DNA of 64,000 bases from Chaunax sp. Z400 (lineage: Eukaryota > Chordata > Actinopteri > Lophiiformes > Chaunacidae): NCBI GenBank assembly GCA_037577475.1, contig CM075194.1, positions 5,507,992 through 5,571,991 on the forward strand, given 5' to 3'. Under the pieces are notes generated by a model, which was given only the letters and a program-made list of their open reading frames with translations, was not told the DNA's origin and made no database searches. Both the position numbers and the translations under genes were made by a program. Below are positions 1-11,690 of this stretch, in pieces (the stretch's first letter is position 1; each line of letters opens with the position of its first letter).

Positions 1-1665
1 ACACACACACACGTCTGCCTCATCAGCCTCTGGACATCCCATCCTCCCAGTGACCGGCCCCGCTTGGACACGTCGGTCTCCGTGGTGACGGGTGCACCTG
101 TCTCCAGGCTGCCTGGGTGGATTAGCTCCTCTGAAAAGGCCCCACAATGGAATTATCAGCAGTGCAGATGAAATGAAAAAGATAATCCCAGCACACGCCG
201 TCTGGAGATTACAGACGGCTCCTTTTAATGAGGAGCGTAAACGGCAGCAGGTCCGTCGACACATCCGAGACGTCACATCCTGGGTGGTGCAACCAGCGGG
301 ACGGACCCCACAGCTCACTCTTTAAAATCACACACAATTCTTAACCTAAGAAAATAAGACCTTAAATGAAGTTGTAGGGGCTTGAGGGGACTGAAAAAGA
401 ATCGTCAGAAAAGAAAAGACCAGATGAAAAGTGTAGATAATTATCATTTATCAAGCTTCGGGCAGGATGGCATGCTTGACCGACGGAGAAATGAATGAAT
501 GTATTATTGGATACACACTTGATGAGTTTTTGGGATCATTTCCCCCTCTGAAGTAGAGAGGAAGGGACACGAAAAGGAAGGATAAAAAGGGAAGCACAAA
601 GCTGCCAGAAGGAATCGAGGTCAGTCATTTCACAACACAAGGTTGCACATTCAAAAAACGTCAAATAAATCTCCCCGATTCCTTCCTGCTCTTCATACTT
701 CCGTCTCCTTCTTGCCTGCTTTTTGGTCAGAGACCAAAAAAAAAAAAAAAAAGGTGGATAAAAGGAAACACGATGGAAACTTAAAAATTAGACAGATGTT
801 TCCTTTTCACTCTGTTCTCCTCCTGCCTCCGTCTTTGTCCTCATTCTCCTCTGTGACAACATCACAGATTCACCCAGCTGTGGAAAAAGGAAGCGAGCGG
901 AGCTATTTTTACCCGCGCCTCACTTCTCCAAACATGCACAAGACAGACAGGCCTTCACTGACACACCACACACACACACACACACACACACAACACACAC
1001 GGAGTCACAAAAGGCTGGTAAACAATGCAGCAGGAAGGCATTACACCCTCCCCGCCCTCTTTTCACGAGGCAAACCTATCCCAGCCGCCCTGTGCTGCCG
1101 TGACATAACATCATCATCCTCGGAGGCGAAGCCAGTCAGGAGTGAACAGACAGGAAAACCAGACAGCCTCTCTGCTTATGAAAAAAAAAGGATGAACCTC
1201 AAAGTGTCATTATCCCCATGATGACACATCACTCTCTAGTTCCATGAGCTGCCATTAGCAGAATTATGGAGCGTTAAGAGAGGCGGTGAGAGGCCGCCTG
1301 GCCGCCGCTGGTTCAACTTTTAGACTGGAAACATTTAACGTGCAACTGTGTCTCTGCTAACACCGAACTTTAACTCAGCTACGAGCAACTAAATGGTGTC
1401 TCTTCTGCAGCTGCTCTTTGTTACACTGATAGAAATGGTCCACATGCAGGGCAAGGGATGGATTTTCTGTAAATCACCTGTCCTAAACTGTTTATCTATG
1501 TTTTTACTCTGTACAGGCTTATGGTGCAAAGAGACGAAGTTGGCAAACATTTTGATGATTAAGAATTGTTTTTAGCCATCTTATAAGAAAACAAATGCAT
1601 GTTTTCATCCTCTTGAGCAGAAATATTTCATGCAACAAAGACAAGAGGATGAGCAGTCAGGATAC
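1..1665 (-). other. brf1: BRF1 intron 3 (partial), no gene seen
   Basis: This is intronic sequence below BRF1 coding exon 3. It contains a short (AC)n at the window edge, a 17-base A run near 740 and an (AC)n at 967-992. A 192-codon open frame at 643-1221 runs through the A run and the AC repeat and resembles no family I know. I saw no BRF1 exon in it. Confidence 0.6.
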
Positions 1666-1839
1666 GTGGCGTTCCCTCGGTACGGCACACCATGTAGATA
1701 CAAGCGGCGATGATGTGGGAGGCCTTGCGTCCACGGGTCAGGTGTTTGTTCAGCGCCATCTTGTAGAAGTTGAAGGCCGTGTCCAGACAGCGCTGGTTCA
1801 GCTGCAGCTGGTGACCCAGACTGTTGATGCTCTGTTTTG
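1666..1839 (-). CDS. brf1: BRF1 third coding exon (start of cyclin fold 1)
   Basis: 174 bp, phase 1 at both ends. The acceptor is gtgtctccacag and the donor gtatcc. The exon encodes LGHQLQLNQRCLDTAFNFYK through ACIYMVCRTEGTP. The next exon is not in the window, so intron 3 is longer than 1.66 kb. Confidence 0.93.
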
Positions 1840-2071
1840 CTGTGGAGACACGCAAAACAACGAAAGCATGTCAGCTCACAGAAACAATAATGGCCACCAT
1901 TTTCATTCAAACGTGCGAGTATTCAGCTTTTAGGAGAAAACCCTTATGCAGACTTGGTTTTAAGACTAGGGTTAGAATTAGGGTTTAGATTTGTGGCATT
2001 TAGTTAAGGTTAGGGTAAGGGGCTAGGAAATATGTCAATGAAGGTCTCTACAACTATAGAAGTATCAGTAT

Positions 2072-2141
<70 letters not shown>

Positions 2142-2291
2142 ATAGTTCATGACCTCGAATGAGCGCAACATGCTGAGTTTTGTCATGAAAACAAATGTCT
2201 GGGAATTTAAGAGGCTCTGAGCTCATGGCGTCTCGCCATGTTGTTCATTAACACATTTTCAGATGTGAAACCAGCACGCACACACACACAC

Positions 2292-2373
<82 letters not shown>

Positions 2374-4980
2374 CCATGTCTGGATCTCAGTTTTCTGTGC
2401 TGAATCTGTCTCTCATTACTCCAGTGGAGTCCATAAAGCTGCGGCACTGACCCAGATGAAGAAGACTGGTTGAGAGACGAGGAAGACAAGACAAAAGCAT
2501 TTCGGAACAATCTGAACACGTGATCTATTTAGGGGAGGATCTGAAGCTTTTAATTATATCACATGGTTCTAATATGGCGGATATAAACTCCACAGCAGAG
2601 GGGGGGGGGGGGAAAACAACACAACTAAAATCTACAATTCCATGACACCTGGGGAACTCCGTCATCTCGATGAGGATCACATGATGATAAGTAGGACAGA
2701 CACCCAGCGCTGCAGCTGTAATTAAAGCTCTCCTCATTTAGTCTCTTGCCTTTTACTTCACTCTTCAGCTCAGACTTCAAAACAGCGACTGATTCCTGAC
2801 AGCAGCCACTAGATAACTGAATAAATGAGGAACACCTCATAGCATTTAAATGAACAAAAACTGGGACACTGTGAAGCGACGAAGATGAAACTATGCAATA
2901 CATACAAGAGCCATACGTTCTTTATACTGAATGATGTGTATAAAGGGTTTTTTTAAATACATTTTTCTTCTGTGAAATAAGCATGGGGGCCTGTTTTGAC
3001 CCCGCCCCTAAAAGAACCGGAATCGAGAACCAGAATAATCAAAATCTAAGCTATTTCATTAATTCTGATGAGTGTCTGTTATGCTAACTATATTTTCTGT
3101 TGATCAGCAGAATGCATGTTGTAAATGTTGGGTCATGGTAGAGATCTGTTCACACTGATGTCAGATACAGGTCATAGACAAAGACAAATATGAACCGTCA
3201 GGTAAAAAGATCCGAAACTGAACCAAAACTATGAGCTAAAAGAGGCTAAAGGTGATGATGATTCTCTGTGAGTTTTGAATTACAAGCAACTCTCATGAAA
3301 GTCATTTGATTCAATGTTAAATTAACAGGAAGCACAGATGAAATCCTGCCTCCAACTGCAGTATAAACATATTCATACACCTCACACTCAGTTCTTACAG
3401 CAGCTCCAGCTCGTCATTCAGACTGTTTGTACCGACATGTTGACTGGAGCCACTTTTAAAGCTACATTTAAATTCCAGTCATCACGCCTAGACGCCGACA
3501 CATGAGGGACCCCGTGAAACATCGTTGTCCAACACCGAGACGGCAGAGCTTGTGCTCCCAGATATGAATCGGTGAGCAGCGAGAAGGAAGGAAGCGCAGA
3601 CGGTCGCTGGGGACAGGAAGAAAAGATGAAGAAGAGGAGGAGGAGGTGTTCCTCTCCAAGAGACGCCTGCAGCCTCATAGATGGCTATAAGTCTCCCCAC
3701 AGACTTTGCACACACAAACAGCATGATAAGGCCACTGACGCACACTACACAGGACTGGAGCTTCCACAAACACACAACGTAACACACACTTAAAGAAACA
3801 GTTCAATACTTTGGTATTGACTCATGTCTGTGTGCTAAATATGAGGATACAGCCGGGAGCTACATAGCTTAGCATAGAGACTGGAAGTGGATGGAAAATG
3901 TTAGCCTGGCTCTGTCAATAGTTTTTTTTTTTTTTTAATCTGCAAGAATACAACAAGAATATTATTTGGCCACTGAGACGTCACTGTGTTTGGCCAAGAA
4001 ATAGTCAAAAACTTAAGTCATAAAATTACACAAAAAAAAACATTTCACTTTTTTTTTTTTTTTTTTAGATTCTTCAGATAGTTTGACTCAAGCAAAATTA
4101 TGTTTTGAAAATCGCTCGGTGCTATTCGACTACTAATCAAACAGTAATACAGCCTTTATTTATTTCAATGAGTTCCACACCGGACTTTGTTCCAGCTGGC
4201 ATGCTTCTGCTGTCTGCCTCGTGATCATAGTGCGTTCTTCTTCTTTCCTTAAAAGTGGTTGCAAGTGGTGTTGTTGTTTTTTTATTAATTAATGACTATT
4301 CAAATATTCCCAAAAAAGCAATGCCTATCCTTAATTACAATGTGCTTTTTTTAAATATGCAAGTCAATGTGTAATCGTCTCACTGATGTGAGAACTGTGA
4401 GAACTATAAACTTTAGAGAGGCTTAAAGCAGGTTTATTGTAGATGTAGAGTAGATGATGTAGTGGGACAGGATGAGATTTAAAAAGCAGCTATGTCAAAG
4501 AAGAAAGTCAACAAAAAAATGTCTTCATATTGGAGAAACAGTGGAAGGTCTAGGAGCTCTTAACCCTCCAAGCAGAGGTTGAAATCACCCGTCATGTAAC
4601 AGGAAAGGCAGGCTTTGTAGCCTTTAAACAGAGCCAGGCCAGTCGTTTCCCCTTGTTTACACTCTAAATGCTAAACTAAGCCAACTATGTGGCATCTTCT
4701 CACCTCATTCTCCACAAGAAGCCCAACGTAATATGATCATTCCTCCAAAGAAATCTATCCCTTTAAGCAGTGTATGACCACAATAAAACCCTATTTATAC
4801 ACACATGCAACCAAACAGCTAGGCAAACAGAAATCCTCAACAAAGTCTACAAACTACACACAGAAGCATGTTTTATTCCTCACACACACACACAGACAAA
4901 ATATAGCAGAAGTGTTCCCCAGCCCTCATCCTGTCTTCTCTCACACACACACTGTGACTAAACTAATCCCTAAGCACATG

Positions 4981-5067
<87 letters not shown>

Positions 5068-7194
5068 CTCATTACTCAGCGTCTGCCGCAGTCTGACAGC
5101 TCGATGACTCTGCAGCTCCGTCGCTGAAACAGCGTCATCAGAGCAGACGGTTGATGCCAGAGTAACCAGCTGCTCGCCGTCGTATCCCATCTCTGGCTCG
5201 CCAACCCTCTGCCAACATGTCTTGTTTTTTTTTGTTTTTTTTTCCTTTTTCAAATTCTTCACATGTTTCTCCACTAGAATTGTTGAGATTAAACTCTTGT
5301 GTCCCTCCAGGGGCCCCAGGAGAATGAGGAACAGGTACGTTTAGAGCCTGACAGTCACATAAAGAGGCTGACGTTAAGCACTGTCCAGCTGCCAAACATC
5401 CAAAGAGACAAACCCACTGCCAACTCCTGATCATCAATGTGTTATCTAACAGCTGTGTAAACACGATATTCTCCTTAAAGCTTGACATGATTTCACCTCA
5501 GAGATAAAGCAGTGACAACTATCAGCATCTATCATCGTTCACACAAAGTTCCCAGGAAATTACTTGGCGTTGAGGCACCACTGTTGATTCTTCTATTCAC
5601 AGATCCAGTTTACATTCGGGAACATTTCCGTCTCGCTCCTTTTCACACTGTCAGAACAGCAGAGCAGTAATGCAACGCTCACGATGCCAAACTCAACAAG
5701 TGATGGGGAAGAGATCGTAAAAGACGCTTGAGGTTCAAGTCTCGCTGAGGCTCATGCAGACTTTAAAAATGCAGACATGTGGCGCCCTCTGCTGTTTCAC
5801 TCACCTCTGGACAGTGTCTGAGCTCTGGCCTCTCTGCCCACACCTGTGAAGTGTCCGTCTCCAAAAGAAGGGTTGATGCCTCCAGCTGAAGACAAACAGG
5901 AGAAAAGACATGTCAAGACGGGAAGTGTAAAACTTTAAAAGCTCACACTTTGAAAGCCTTAATCACCGCAGCAAAATTATTATTATATATGCAATTTGTG
6001 AGAAATAAAGTTCACAGAATGTGTTTATACCCACAGCAATTACTATAAATTGTCTCTCTTTTAATTTTGTTTTTATTAACTTTGTATGTTTTAATGACGA
6101 TCATGATTATCAGAATTTGTTATGTGAATGTGAGATTGTGTAAATGAGACACCAGATTATGTCGTAAATTAAACATTTGCATTTTGAGTGCTTTTAAAAC
6201 TATAATTACATTTGCCTAATTATTCATTACATAGTTTTAGCTAAGTGACACTTTTAATGCAGGATTTTCTCTTGTAACAAAGTATTTTTTAAGCGTGGTA
6301 TTAGTACTTTTACTTCAGTATATGATCTGAACCACTGACTGATGAAGACGTTTAAAATAAGACAAACAGTTTGTGCCTTTAAGTTAAAACTGGACAATAA
6401 ACTCATGTAAATAGAAGTTATTACTACAACCCAAGTACGGCTGTATCCAACAATCATTTTAATTGTTTAATCGTTTTAGAAAATGAGTTGTGGATTAGGA
6501 GGGAGAAAACAAACAAACAAAATTATTTTGTCAATCAGCTTATCAATAAACCAACTACGATCTAAGACTAAGTATTGCATTTCTGCTGGAAATAGTAAAT
6601 AATGTGCTGTGATCCGACACCACACTCTAATGGACATTCAGGGGAACCACAACACAGGGAAGTAAATCCAGCATGTGTTGAACAGACTCAGCTGAGTGAT
6701 CAGTCCTGCAGGCTGAAGGTCAGAGATAATCTGAGGGTAAATGTGACTCACAGAGAAGCAGCTGTTAAACAAAACGCGCTAAATAACCCACAGATCAGCG
6801 TTTCAAGACTGAGAGGTAGAAACTCAAAAAGTCTTCAGGTTTTTCCTTTTTATGTTTCATTCACTGTCTTCAAAATCATATAAAATCTCCGTCATAATAC
6901 TAAAATCTTCAAAACTGTACATTAAAAGATAAAATATATACCAAAAAATAACCAATCAGCAGTTACATCCTGACTTTTATGCATGCAGGAAGTTATTATT
7001 TTATTCATCTCACCGTCTGCAGAGACAAACTGTCCGACAGCCAGCGACCCTCCGCCCGATTCCACAAACTCCACCTCGGACACAATGATGTTGTCCTCCA
7101 GCACGGAGCCACAGCCCATGCAGACGGCATCGCCCCGCGCCTGGTCCACATCGATGTCCGAGCAGCCGCAGTTCTTACACACCTTGGGGCTCAT
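1666..7194 (-). CDS. brf1: BRF1, RNA polymerase III transcription initiation factor (5' part of the gene)
   Basis: This is the N-terminal part of BRF1, the TFIIB-like subunit of TFIIIB that, with TBP and BDP1, recruits RNA polymerase III to tRNA and 5S genes in the nucleus. Three coding exons are visible: 7194-7014, 5885-5805 and 1839-1666. All junctions are GT/AG and in phase, giving residues 1-145. Residues 6-28 form a TFIIB-type zinc ribbon (C6, C9, C25, C28; Cx2C-x15-Cx2C), followed by the conserved stretch GSVLEDNIIVSEVEFVES. Exon 3 (residues 88-145) holds the start of the first cyclin fold (LGHQLQLNQRCLDTAFNFYK, then CRTEGTP). The remaining cyclin repeat and the BRF1-specific C-terminus lie left of the window, so the gene is cut by the window edge and not broken. 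The start is the only ATG giving the family N-terminus. The identification is based on remembered family sequence and is secure. Confidence 0.95.
1950..2140. repeat. dispersed fish repeat with TTAGGG-like body ending in (TG)n
   Basis: Within BRF1 intron 2. It has several TTAGGG-like words (tagggttagaattagggttt, ggttagggtaagg) followed by a short unique stretch and a pure (GT)n run at 2074-2140. The same arrangement is, from memory, a common interspersed repeat in fish. It is not a telomere, because the hexamer is not in tandem register. Confidence 0.55.
2278..2373. repeat. (CA)n microsatellite
   Basis: About 96 bases of CA dinucleotides with a few CG interruptions at both ends, in BRF1 intron 2. 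Open frames across it are low-complexity artefacts. Confidence 0.95.
3790..4775. repeat. foldback (long inverted repeat) element
   Basis: The left arm (about 3790-3925) contains gcttagcatagagactgg and agcctggctctgtc. The right arm (about 4625-4775) contains the reverse complement of the same words in diverged form (gagccaggcc, ctaaactaagcc, ccctttaagc). Orientation and order of matching words are inverted, so the two arms flank a centre of about 700 bases. The family, recalled as abundant in fish, recurs at 47205-47515. No transposase is visible, so it is non-autonomous. It lies in BRF1 intron 2. Confidence 0.6.
4982..5064. repeat. (CA)n microsatellite
   Basis: An uninterrupted CA run of about 83 bases in BRF1 intron 2, followed by a short CT run. 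Confidence 0.95.
5805..5885 (-). CDS. brf1: BRF1 second coding exon
   Basis: 81 bp, phase 1 at both ends, acceptor gtcttcag and donor gtgagtg. It encodes the linker between the zinc ribbon and the first cyclin fold (GGINPSFGDGH, then REARAQTLSR, the conserved segment before the cyclin repeat). Confidence 0.92.
6249..6333. repeat. dispersed fish repeat copy (acttttaatgcagga family)
   Basis: Contains acttttaatgcagg, cttgtaacaaagtatttttt and ggtattagtacttttactt. The same string of words occurs at 8508-8568, so the two are copies of one dispersed family. It lies in BRF1 intron 1. Confidence 0.6.
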
Positions 7195-7219
7195 TGTGTC
7201 ACACGGCGAGCCTCAAAGC
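7014..7219 (-). CDS. brf1: BRF1 first coding exon (zinc ribbon)
   Basis: The coding part is 7194-7014 (residues 1-60 plus one base). 7219-7195 is 5' UTR behind an acceptor reading ...ctttacccatcag. The donor at 7013 is gtgag. All four zinc-binding cysteines are encoded here. Confidence 0.93.
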
Positions 7220-7247
7220 CTGATGGGTAAAGACGTGGAAGGTTTTT

Positions 7248-7977
7248 CAGAATCAGAATCAGAATGATCTTTATTGTCATTATACGCAAGTACAATGAAA
7301 TTCCATGTGTACAGTTATTGAATGAGGTAGCAGTTGGTTGGAGGTATGTGTGTTTACAGTCTTGATGATGATGATGATGATGGTGGCGTGTGTGTGTGTG
7401 TGCTTGTGTGTGTTTTTTGTGCCTGTGTGCCTATGTGTGTGTTACTGTCGGTGTGGATGTGTGGGGATGATGGAGGCTACAGCTCTCGGGTAGAAGCCGT
7501 TCCTCAGTCTGTTGGTGCGGGATCTTAATGTTCTGAACCGTTTGCCAGAAGGTAGCGGTTAAAATGGGTGGTGGCTGGGCTGAGTGGTGTCTTTAAAGAT
7601 CCTGCTTGCTTTCCTTCACAGTCTGTGAGCATAGATTGCGTCGAGTTTCAGGGCCTCCATCCAGGTCAGACACATTGACTCCGAGGAACTTTAGGTTGTC
7701 CACAGTCTCCACAGGATCTCCATGGATGTAGAGGGGCGGGAGGACTCGTTATTGTCCTCCTGACGTCAATGATCATCTCCTTTGTCTTTGTGGTGTTGAG
7801 TATCAGGTTGTTATCTATGCACCACTCGACAAGGTGATCCACCTCGTGCCTGTAAACCATTTCCTCGTCATCTGGTATCAGCTCCACTATTGTTGTGTCG
7901 TCTCCGAATTTAATTATAGTGTTGGAGGTGTGGATGGGGGTGCAGTCGTGGGTGAATGGTGTGAAGAGCAATTCCTT
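7248..7977 (-). mobile_element. 5'-truncated L2-like LINE (non-LTR retrotransposon), pseudogene copy
   Basis: The minus strand encodes part of a reverse transcriptase: FGDDTTIV (the F-x-DD catalytic motif, here FGDD where FADD is usual), followed by the downstream block LVEWCIDNNLILNTTKTKE. After the RT block the frame shifts: the expected DNLKFLGV continuation is in another frame. The 3' tail on the minus strand ends in tandem ATTCTG units (7248-7266), after an AT-rich AATAAAGAT stretch. Only the C-terminal RT part is left, so the copy is 5'-truncated and dead. It sits in the intron upstream of the BRF1 start exon, with its tail about 28 bases from the acceptor. Clade assignment to L2 is from the RT motif style and the short tandem tail. 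Confidence 0.8.
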
Positions 7978-8039
7978 TATTTAACATTTAACATCATCTA
8001 ACGTTAGACAAAGTTAAAAAAAAAAATTTTAAAAACCTG

Positions 8040-8170
8040 GATGCACCCTTTATCCAGATCTGCACCAAAATCTAAAGGGGTCTGTTCTGGCCCAAGACCC
8101 ATCCTCGCTCAAAGTTTCATGGAAATCCATTCAGTAGTTAAATCCTGCTGAAAACATTTATTTATTACGG
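8040..8170. repeat. dispersed fish repeat (ccctttatccagatctgcacc family)
   Basis: Contains ctttatccagatctgcacc, caaagtttcatggaaatcc and cattcagtagtt. I recognise these as the core of an abundant teleost repeat. A diverged copy in the opposite orientation lies at 30315-30557. Confidence 0.6.
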
Positions 8171-8507
8171 GTGTAATAAATGCAAAAATGTAATAATCAC
8201 CCCAGATTTCTCAAAAATGTAAACCCTGGATATGGAGACACATTTACACATTCATCTTGTGACCCTTTGTACTGTAGGGGCGCGACCCCTAGGTTGAACA
8301 CCACTGAACTAAACTAGCTACTGCACAACAAAGTACTTTAAAGCAGATCCAGCTCCCGTGGCTACAACAGTAAAGCGCTGCTTCCCAAAATGATCCATCA
8401 CCAACTATCTAATTATGTCACAATGTAAATGATAAATATAACTCACACGAGCCATTTTAAGAACATTAACCTGATCATACTCAATTACTGTTACCAAAGT
8501 AACATTG

Positions 8508-8568
8508 ACTTGTAACGGAGTATTTTTACAGGGTGGTATCTCTACTTTTACATGAGTAAAGGATGCGT
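8508..8568. repeat. dispersed fish repeat copy
   Basis: Shares cttgtaac..agtattttt and ggtggtat..tacttttac with the copy at 6249-6333, with substitutions. It lies just downstream of the putative BRF1 first exon. Confidence 0.5.
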
Positions 8569-8984
8569 CCTGAGTCAGCTGGTCCTCTCAGCAGTGATTG
8601 TGCAGAACTTCACCGGCGTGTTCTGCCGGTTAGCTACGTGGCAGTGCTCTGCTCAGCACACCGGCCGCTAACTCTGTGTTTTCTCATCTGCTAGCCGAAT
8701 GTCGAGGCTAAAGTTGCTAACTCACAGCCATGAACTGCCTCCCTTCTACATCCTACATCAGGTTTATTATATATATGTACTTAAACGGAGCTGGTAGTGG
8801 ACCTGCAGGAGTCTGGACTCACACACATGGAGCTGTTGACAGCTGTAGACTGAAGGCTAACTTAGCGCTGCTAGCCGCTAACAATAACAAACATTTAAAT
8901 GATGCAATTAGCATTTAAGTGACGAAGCAGCCTCATAGGGAGTTAAACACAAATTCTCGCAGTGTATGGTGTTGGTGTGCATAC

Positions 8985-9050
8985 CTTCGGTCCGGAGAAT
9001 CACAGCGGCTCCTGCAGCCACGCTGAGGCGTGTCAGCCTCTTCACCCAGT
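8985..9050 (-). other. brf1: probable BRF1 non-coding first exon and promoter area
   Basis: A good minus-strand donor (ACCGAAG then gtatgc) lies at 8985/8984, and the first coding exon of BRF1 needs an upstream exon because it is preceded by an acceptor at 7220. The 65 bases before the donor and the stretch out to about 9280 are richer in GC and CpG than the surroundings. The transcription start cannot be read from sequence, so the 5' limit given here is arbitrary (it stops at the T/A run near 9050). This is inference from the splice site and composition. Confidence 0.4.
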
Positions 9051-11613
9051 TTTTTTTTTTTAACAATAATTCCTATTTAAATTAATTGTCTTTGACTAAA
9101 ACACTTATCACCTGTTAAGTTTGGTCTCCAGAGAGCAAACACCGACGTGATAGTCCTCAGCGGTCCGTGAAATGCTGTAATATCGCTGCAATCCTTAAAA
9201 CAACACTCAACATGTGCGTTTGATGCTGGGGAGACACGGACGAGACCAACGCGGCTCGGAGGGGTGACGCGCTCTCAATGTAATTTGGTTTGAAATAATT
9301 ATTGGGCATTTGGTTAATTTTCGAAATATTAAGTAAATCTTTATATTAAATTGTATATTGGAAGTTAGAAAATGATCTCTGTACGAAAAATGTTAGCGTG
9401 TTAGGTGTAAATACAGGTGACAGGCCCCCCCTCTCTACGTGTGTGATGGCACTTCTCACGTTGATGCTTTAAATGGACAGTAAGGTAAAACGGACAGGTG
9501 GAATAAAATAAAATAAAATATTGTGAATTTTTTTTTCACTCACTATGTTTGTCATATTTTGTGATTTGTGTTGTTATAGTAAACTAAAAAGTTAGATGTC
9601 ATGGGAGCCAATAGTATTCTTGACAAGGTCTATTTAGTGTCAACTAACTCAATTTGGGGGGTTTTCAACCGAGAATTTTTCTCACCACAGTTTGTCTGTT
9701 AATGTATTTCCCTCACTTTATCTGTAAAATAATATTTTACAGTAGTCTAATGTATTCCCTGTAATCCAAAAGGACACAACACATGGTATAGTAATAGTGT
9801 TCTTCTGATACAAAACCTTTTCTCTTAGTATTCTCAGGATCATAGGAAAAATACACTTTACCTATAAGATATTGTGCCAAATGGACAGACTAGGACAAAT
9901 AATGATCCTTAAAACCTCTAAAATCACCAGCTAGTACAACTAAAAACTCTTTGGAAGTTATAGCAATTCCCTTTTCCAAATGACACAAATGACACCAAAA
10001 ATGTATAAACACTTGATTTTATTCTTAACAGTATCATCCACCAAAGGGTGTGGTATGGGATTTCCAGCGTAATAAAACGAAGCAGAGGGATAAAAAAGGA
10101 TGTCATCATGGTGGTCATAAAGTTCAGGCACAAACACTGACTTGGTGACGTTACACATAGTGCAGACTTAAATCAACTCACCATGAACTTATGACTGAGG
10201 ACAGTCTGAGAGGGCTGCAGAAAGAATCCAACAGTATGATCATATGGTCTTTTCTCATTATAATAAACAAGCGTAGTGAATATTGGCATTAGAATAAAGA
10301 TGATTATGTCTCTTCCTCTGCAGCCCCCACATCCATCTTATAACAAACAGATATACAATGGAAGAACAGTGTTGGAAAACCTTAACAGGATAACCTTGTG
10401 AGGGTATAGGAACACCTCAGGGACAACATCTGGGAAGTTTTTTCTTTTTTTTAAAAACACAAAACCTTCCTTCATCTCCGCTCTGAAAGTCTCAAACCAA
10501 AACCCAACTTGTGATTTTAATTCTTAGGTGATCAGCATATAAAAATAAGCCCCGTGTCACAAAGTGGAGGTGGTTATTCTCGAGGACATGACACAAATGT
10601 CGTGACAAAAGGTAAAGGGCCAAAAATCAACCAGTTCTGTGCTCTTTCTTCAAGCTTAGAAAAACAGGGAGGAGGCATGGATGCTGGCTCGATTTTAAAA
10701 AATGCTAATAATTGAGCCAATGATAATGGGTAAATGTAAATAATATAGCACATAGCTTTAGCGACTGAAATGCAACTGTGCACTTTTAATTGTGTTTACT
10801 CAGCTGTTTTGACAGATTTAAGGTCATACATGCAAAGTGTTTTGACAAAATGTCTCAGATAAAAGTCCATTTACTAGATTTTTCTGGAGCTTGCGTCACG
10901 TGCATGTCTCATATATGATGACATGTTATCATGCTACAAAAAGTCCATATTCTCATCACAGACAAAGACGGTGAGGTTTGGTTGAAAGCTGCAGAAAAAG
11001 TTAGTAAGAGGACAAGGAGTTGAGATTTCTGTATCACAACACTTCTTACAGTCTTACATTCACACTTAAATTCACAAATACACTTCATGCTTCAGCTAAA
11101 TAACAAATGTGTTTAAAATACACATCTTGATTTTGTTAGAAAACCCAACCGTGCCAAAAATTCCTTATATTTATCTTCCAACTCAAAACTGTTTCAAGTT
11201 TTGTGACTTAAAGAGGGAGCTTAAAGTAAAATGGAGAATTTGTGGAAACTCTAACAACATCAGGGATATATTTGGGTTAGAAAACCTAAGTTGGTGCATC
11301 TCATGCGTTAACATTACATTTTCCTCACAGAGTTCTCTATACCAAGAAATCACTAAATGCTCTTTAGTCCTCAAAGCCTCGCCTAACTATCTGGATGAAA
11401 AAATATTGTTTCTGAATTTGCAATGGCATGTATCCCCGCTTAATTCAAACAATGTGTGCAGAAATGATTGGATCCATTTGTGTTCCAACTAGAGAACACT
11501 GATAAAAAAAACAACAGTCAAATTATTTTAATCCAGATAGGGAGAAGACTTATTTAGGATTCTGAAAATAAAATGAACAGCAATAAAGCAGTAAGTGAGT
11601 AATCCTTACGATT

Positions 11614-11690
11614 TCAGGCCCAGACAGATATGGTGCCATTTGCCCTGCAGCCGCGCTGGTTTCAGCAACCCTTTGCGTTCAAAGCTCGAC
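11614..11690 (-). other. unassigned exon-like GC-rich block
   Basis: The minus strand reads an acceptor (ctgcgtgcttgcag), an open frame beginning SSFERKGLLKPARLQGKWHH and ending CLGLKS, and a consensus donor (gtaagg) overlapping the in-frame stop. The block is much richer in GC than its flanks. The plus strand also has an open frame across it with splice-like borders, so the strand is uncertain. I do not recognise the product. It could be an alternative last exon of ZFYVE21 (exon 7 ends in phase 0), an upstream exon of BRF1, a conserved non-coding element or chance. Confidence 0.2.

Noticed and set aside
643..1221. 192-codon plus-strand frame
   Set aside because: It runs through a poly(A) stretch and a CA repeat, has no recognisable domain and lies in a BRF1 intron.
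1960..2030. Interstitial telomere
   Set aside because: TTAGGG-like words are not in register and belong to a known type of dispersed fish repeat ending in (TG)n.
11109..11492. 127-codon plus-strand frame
   Set aside because: AT-rich, without a domain, splice context or recognisable similarity. Likely chance.
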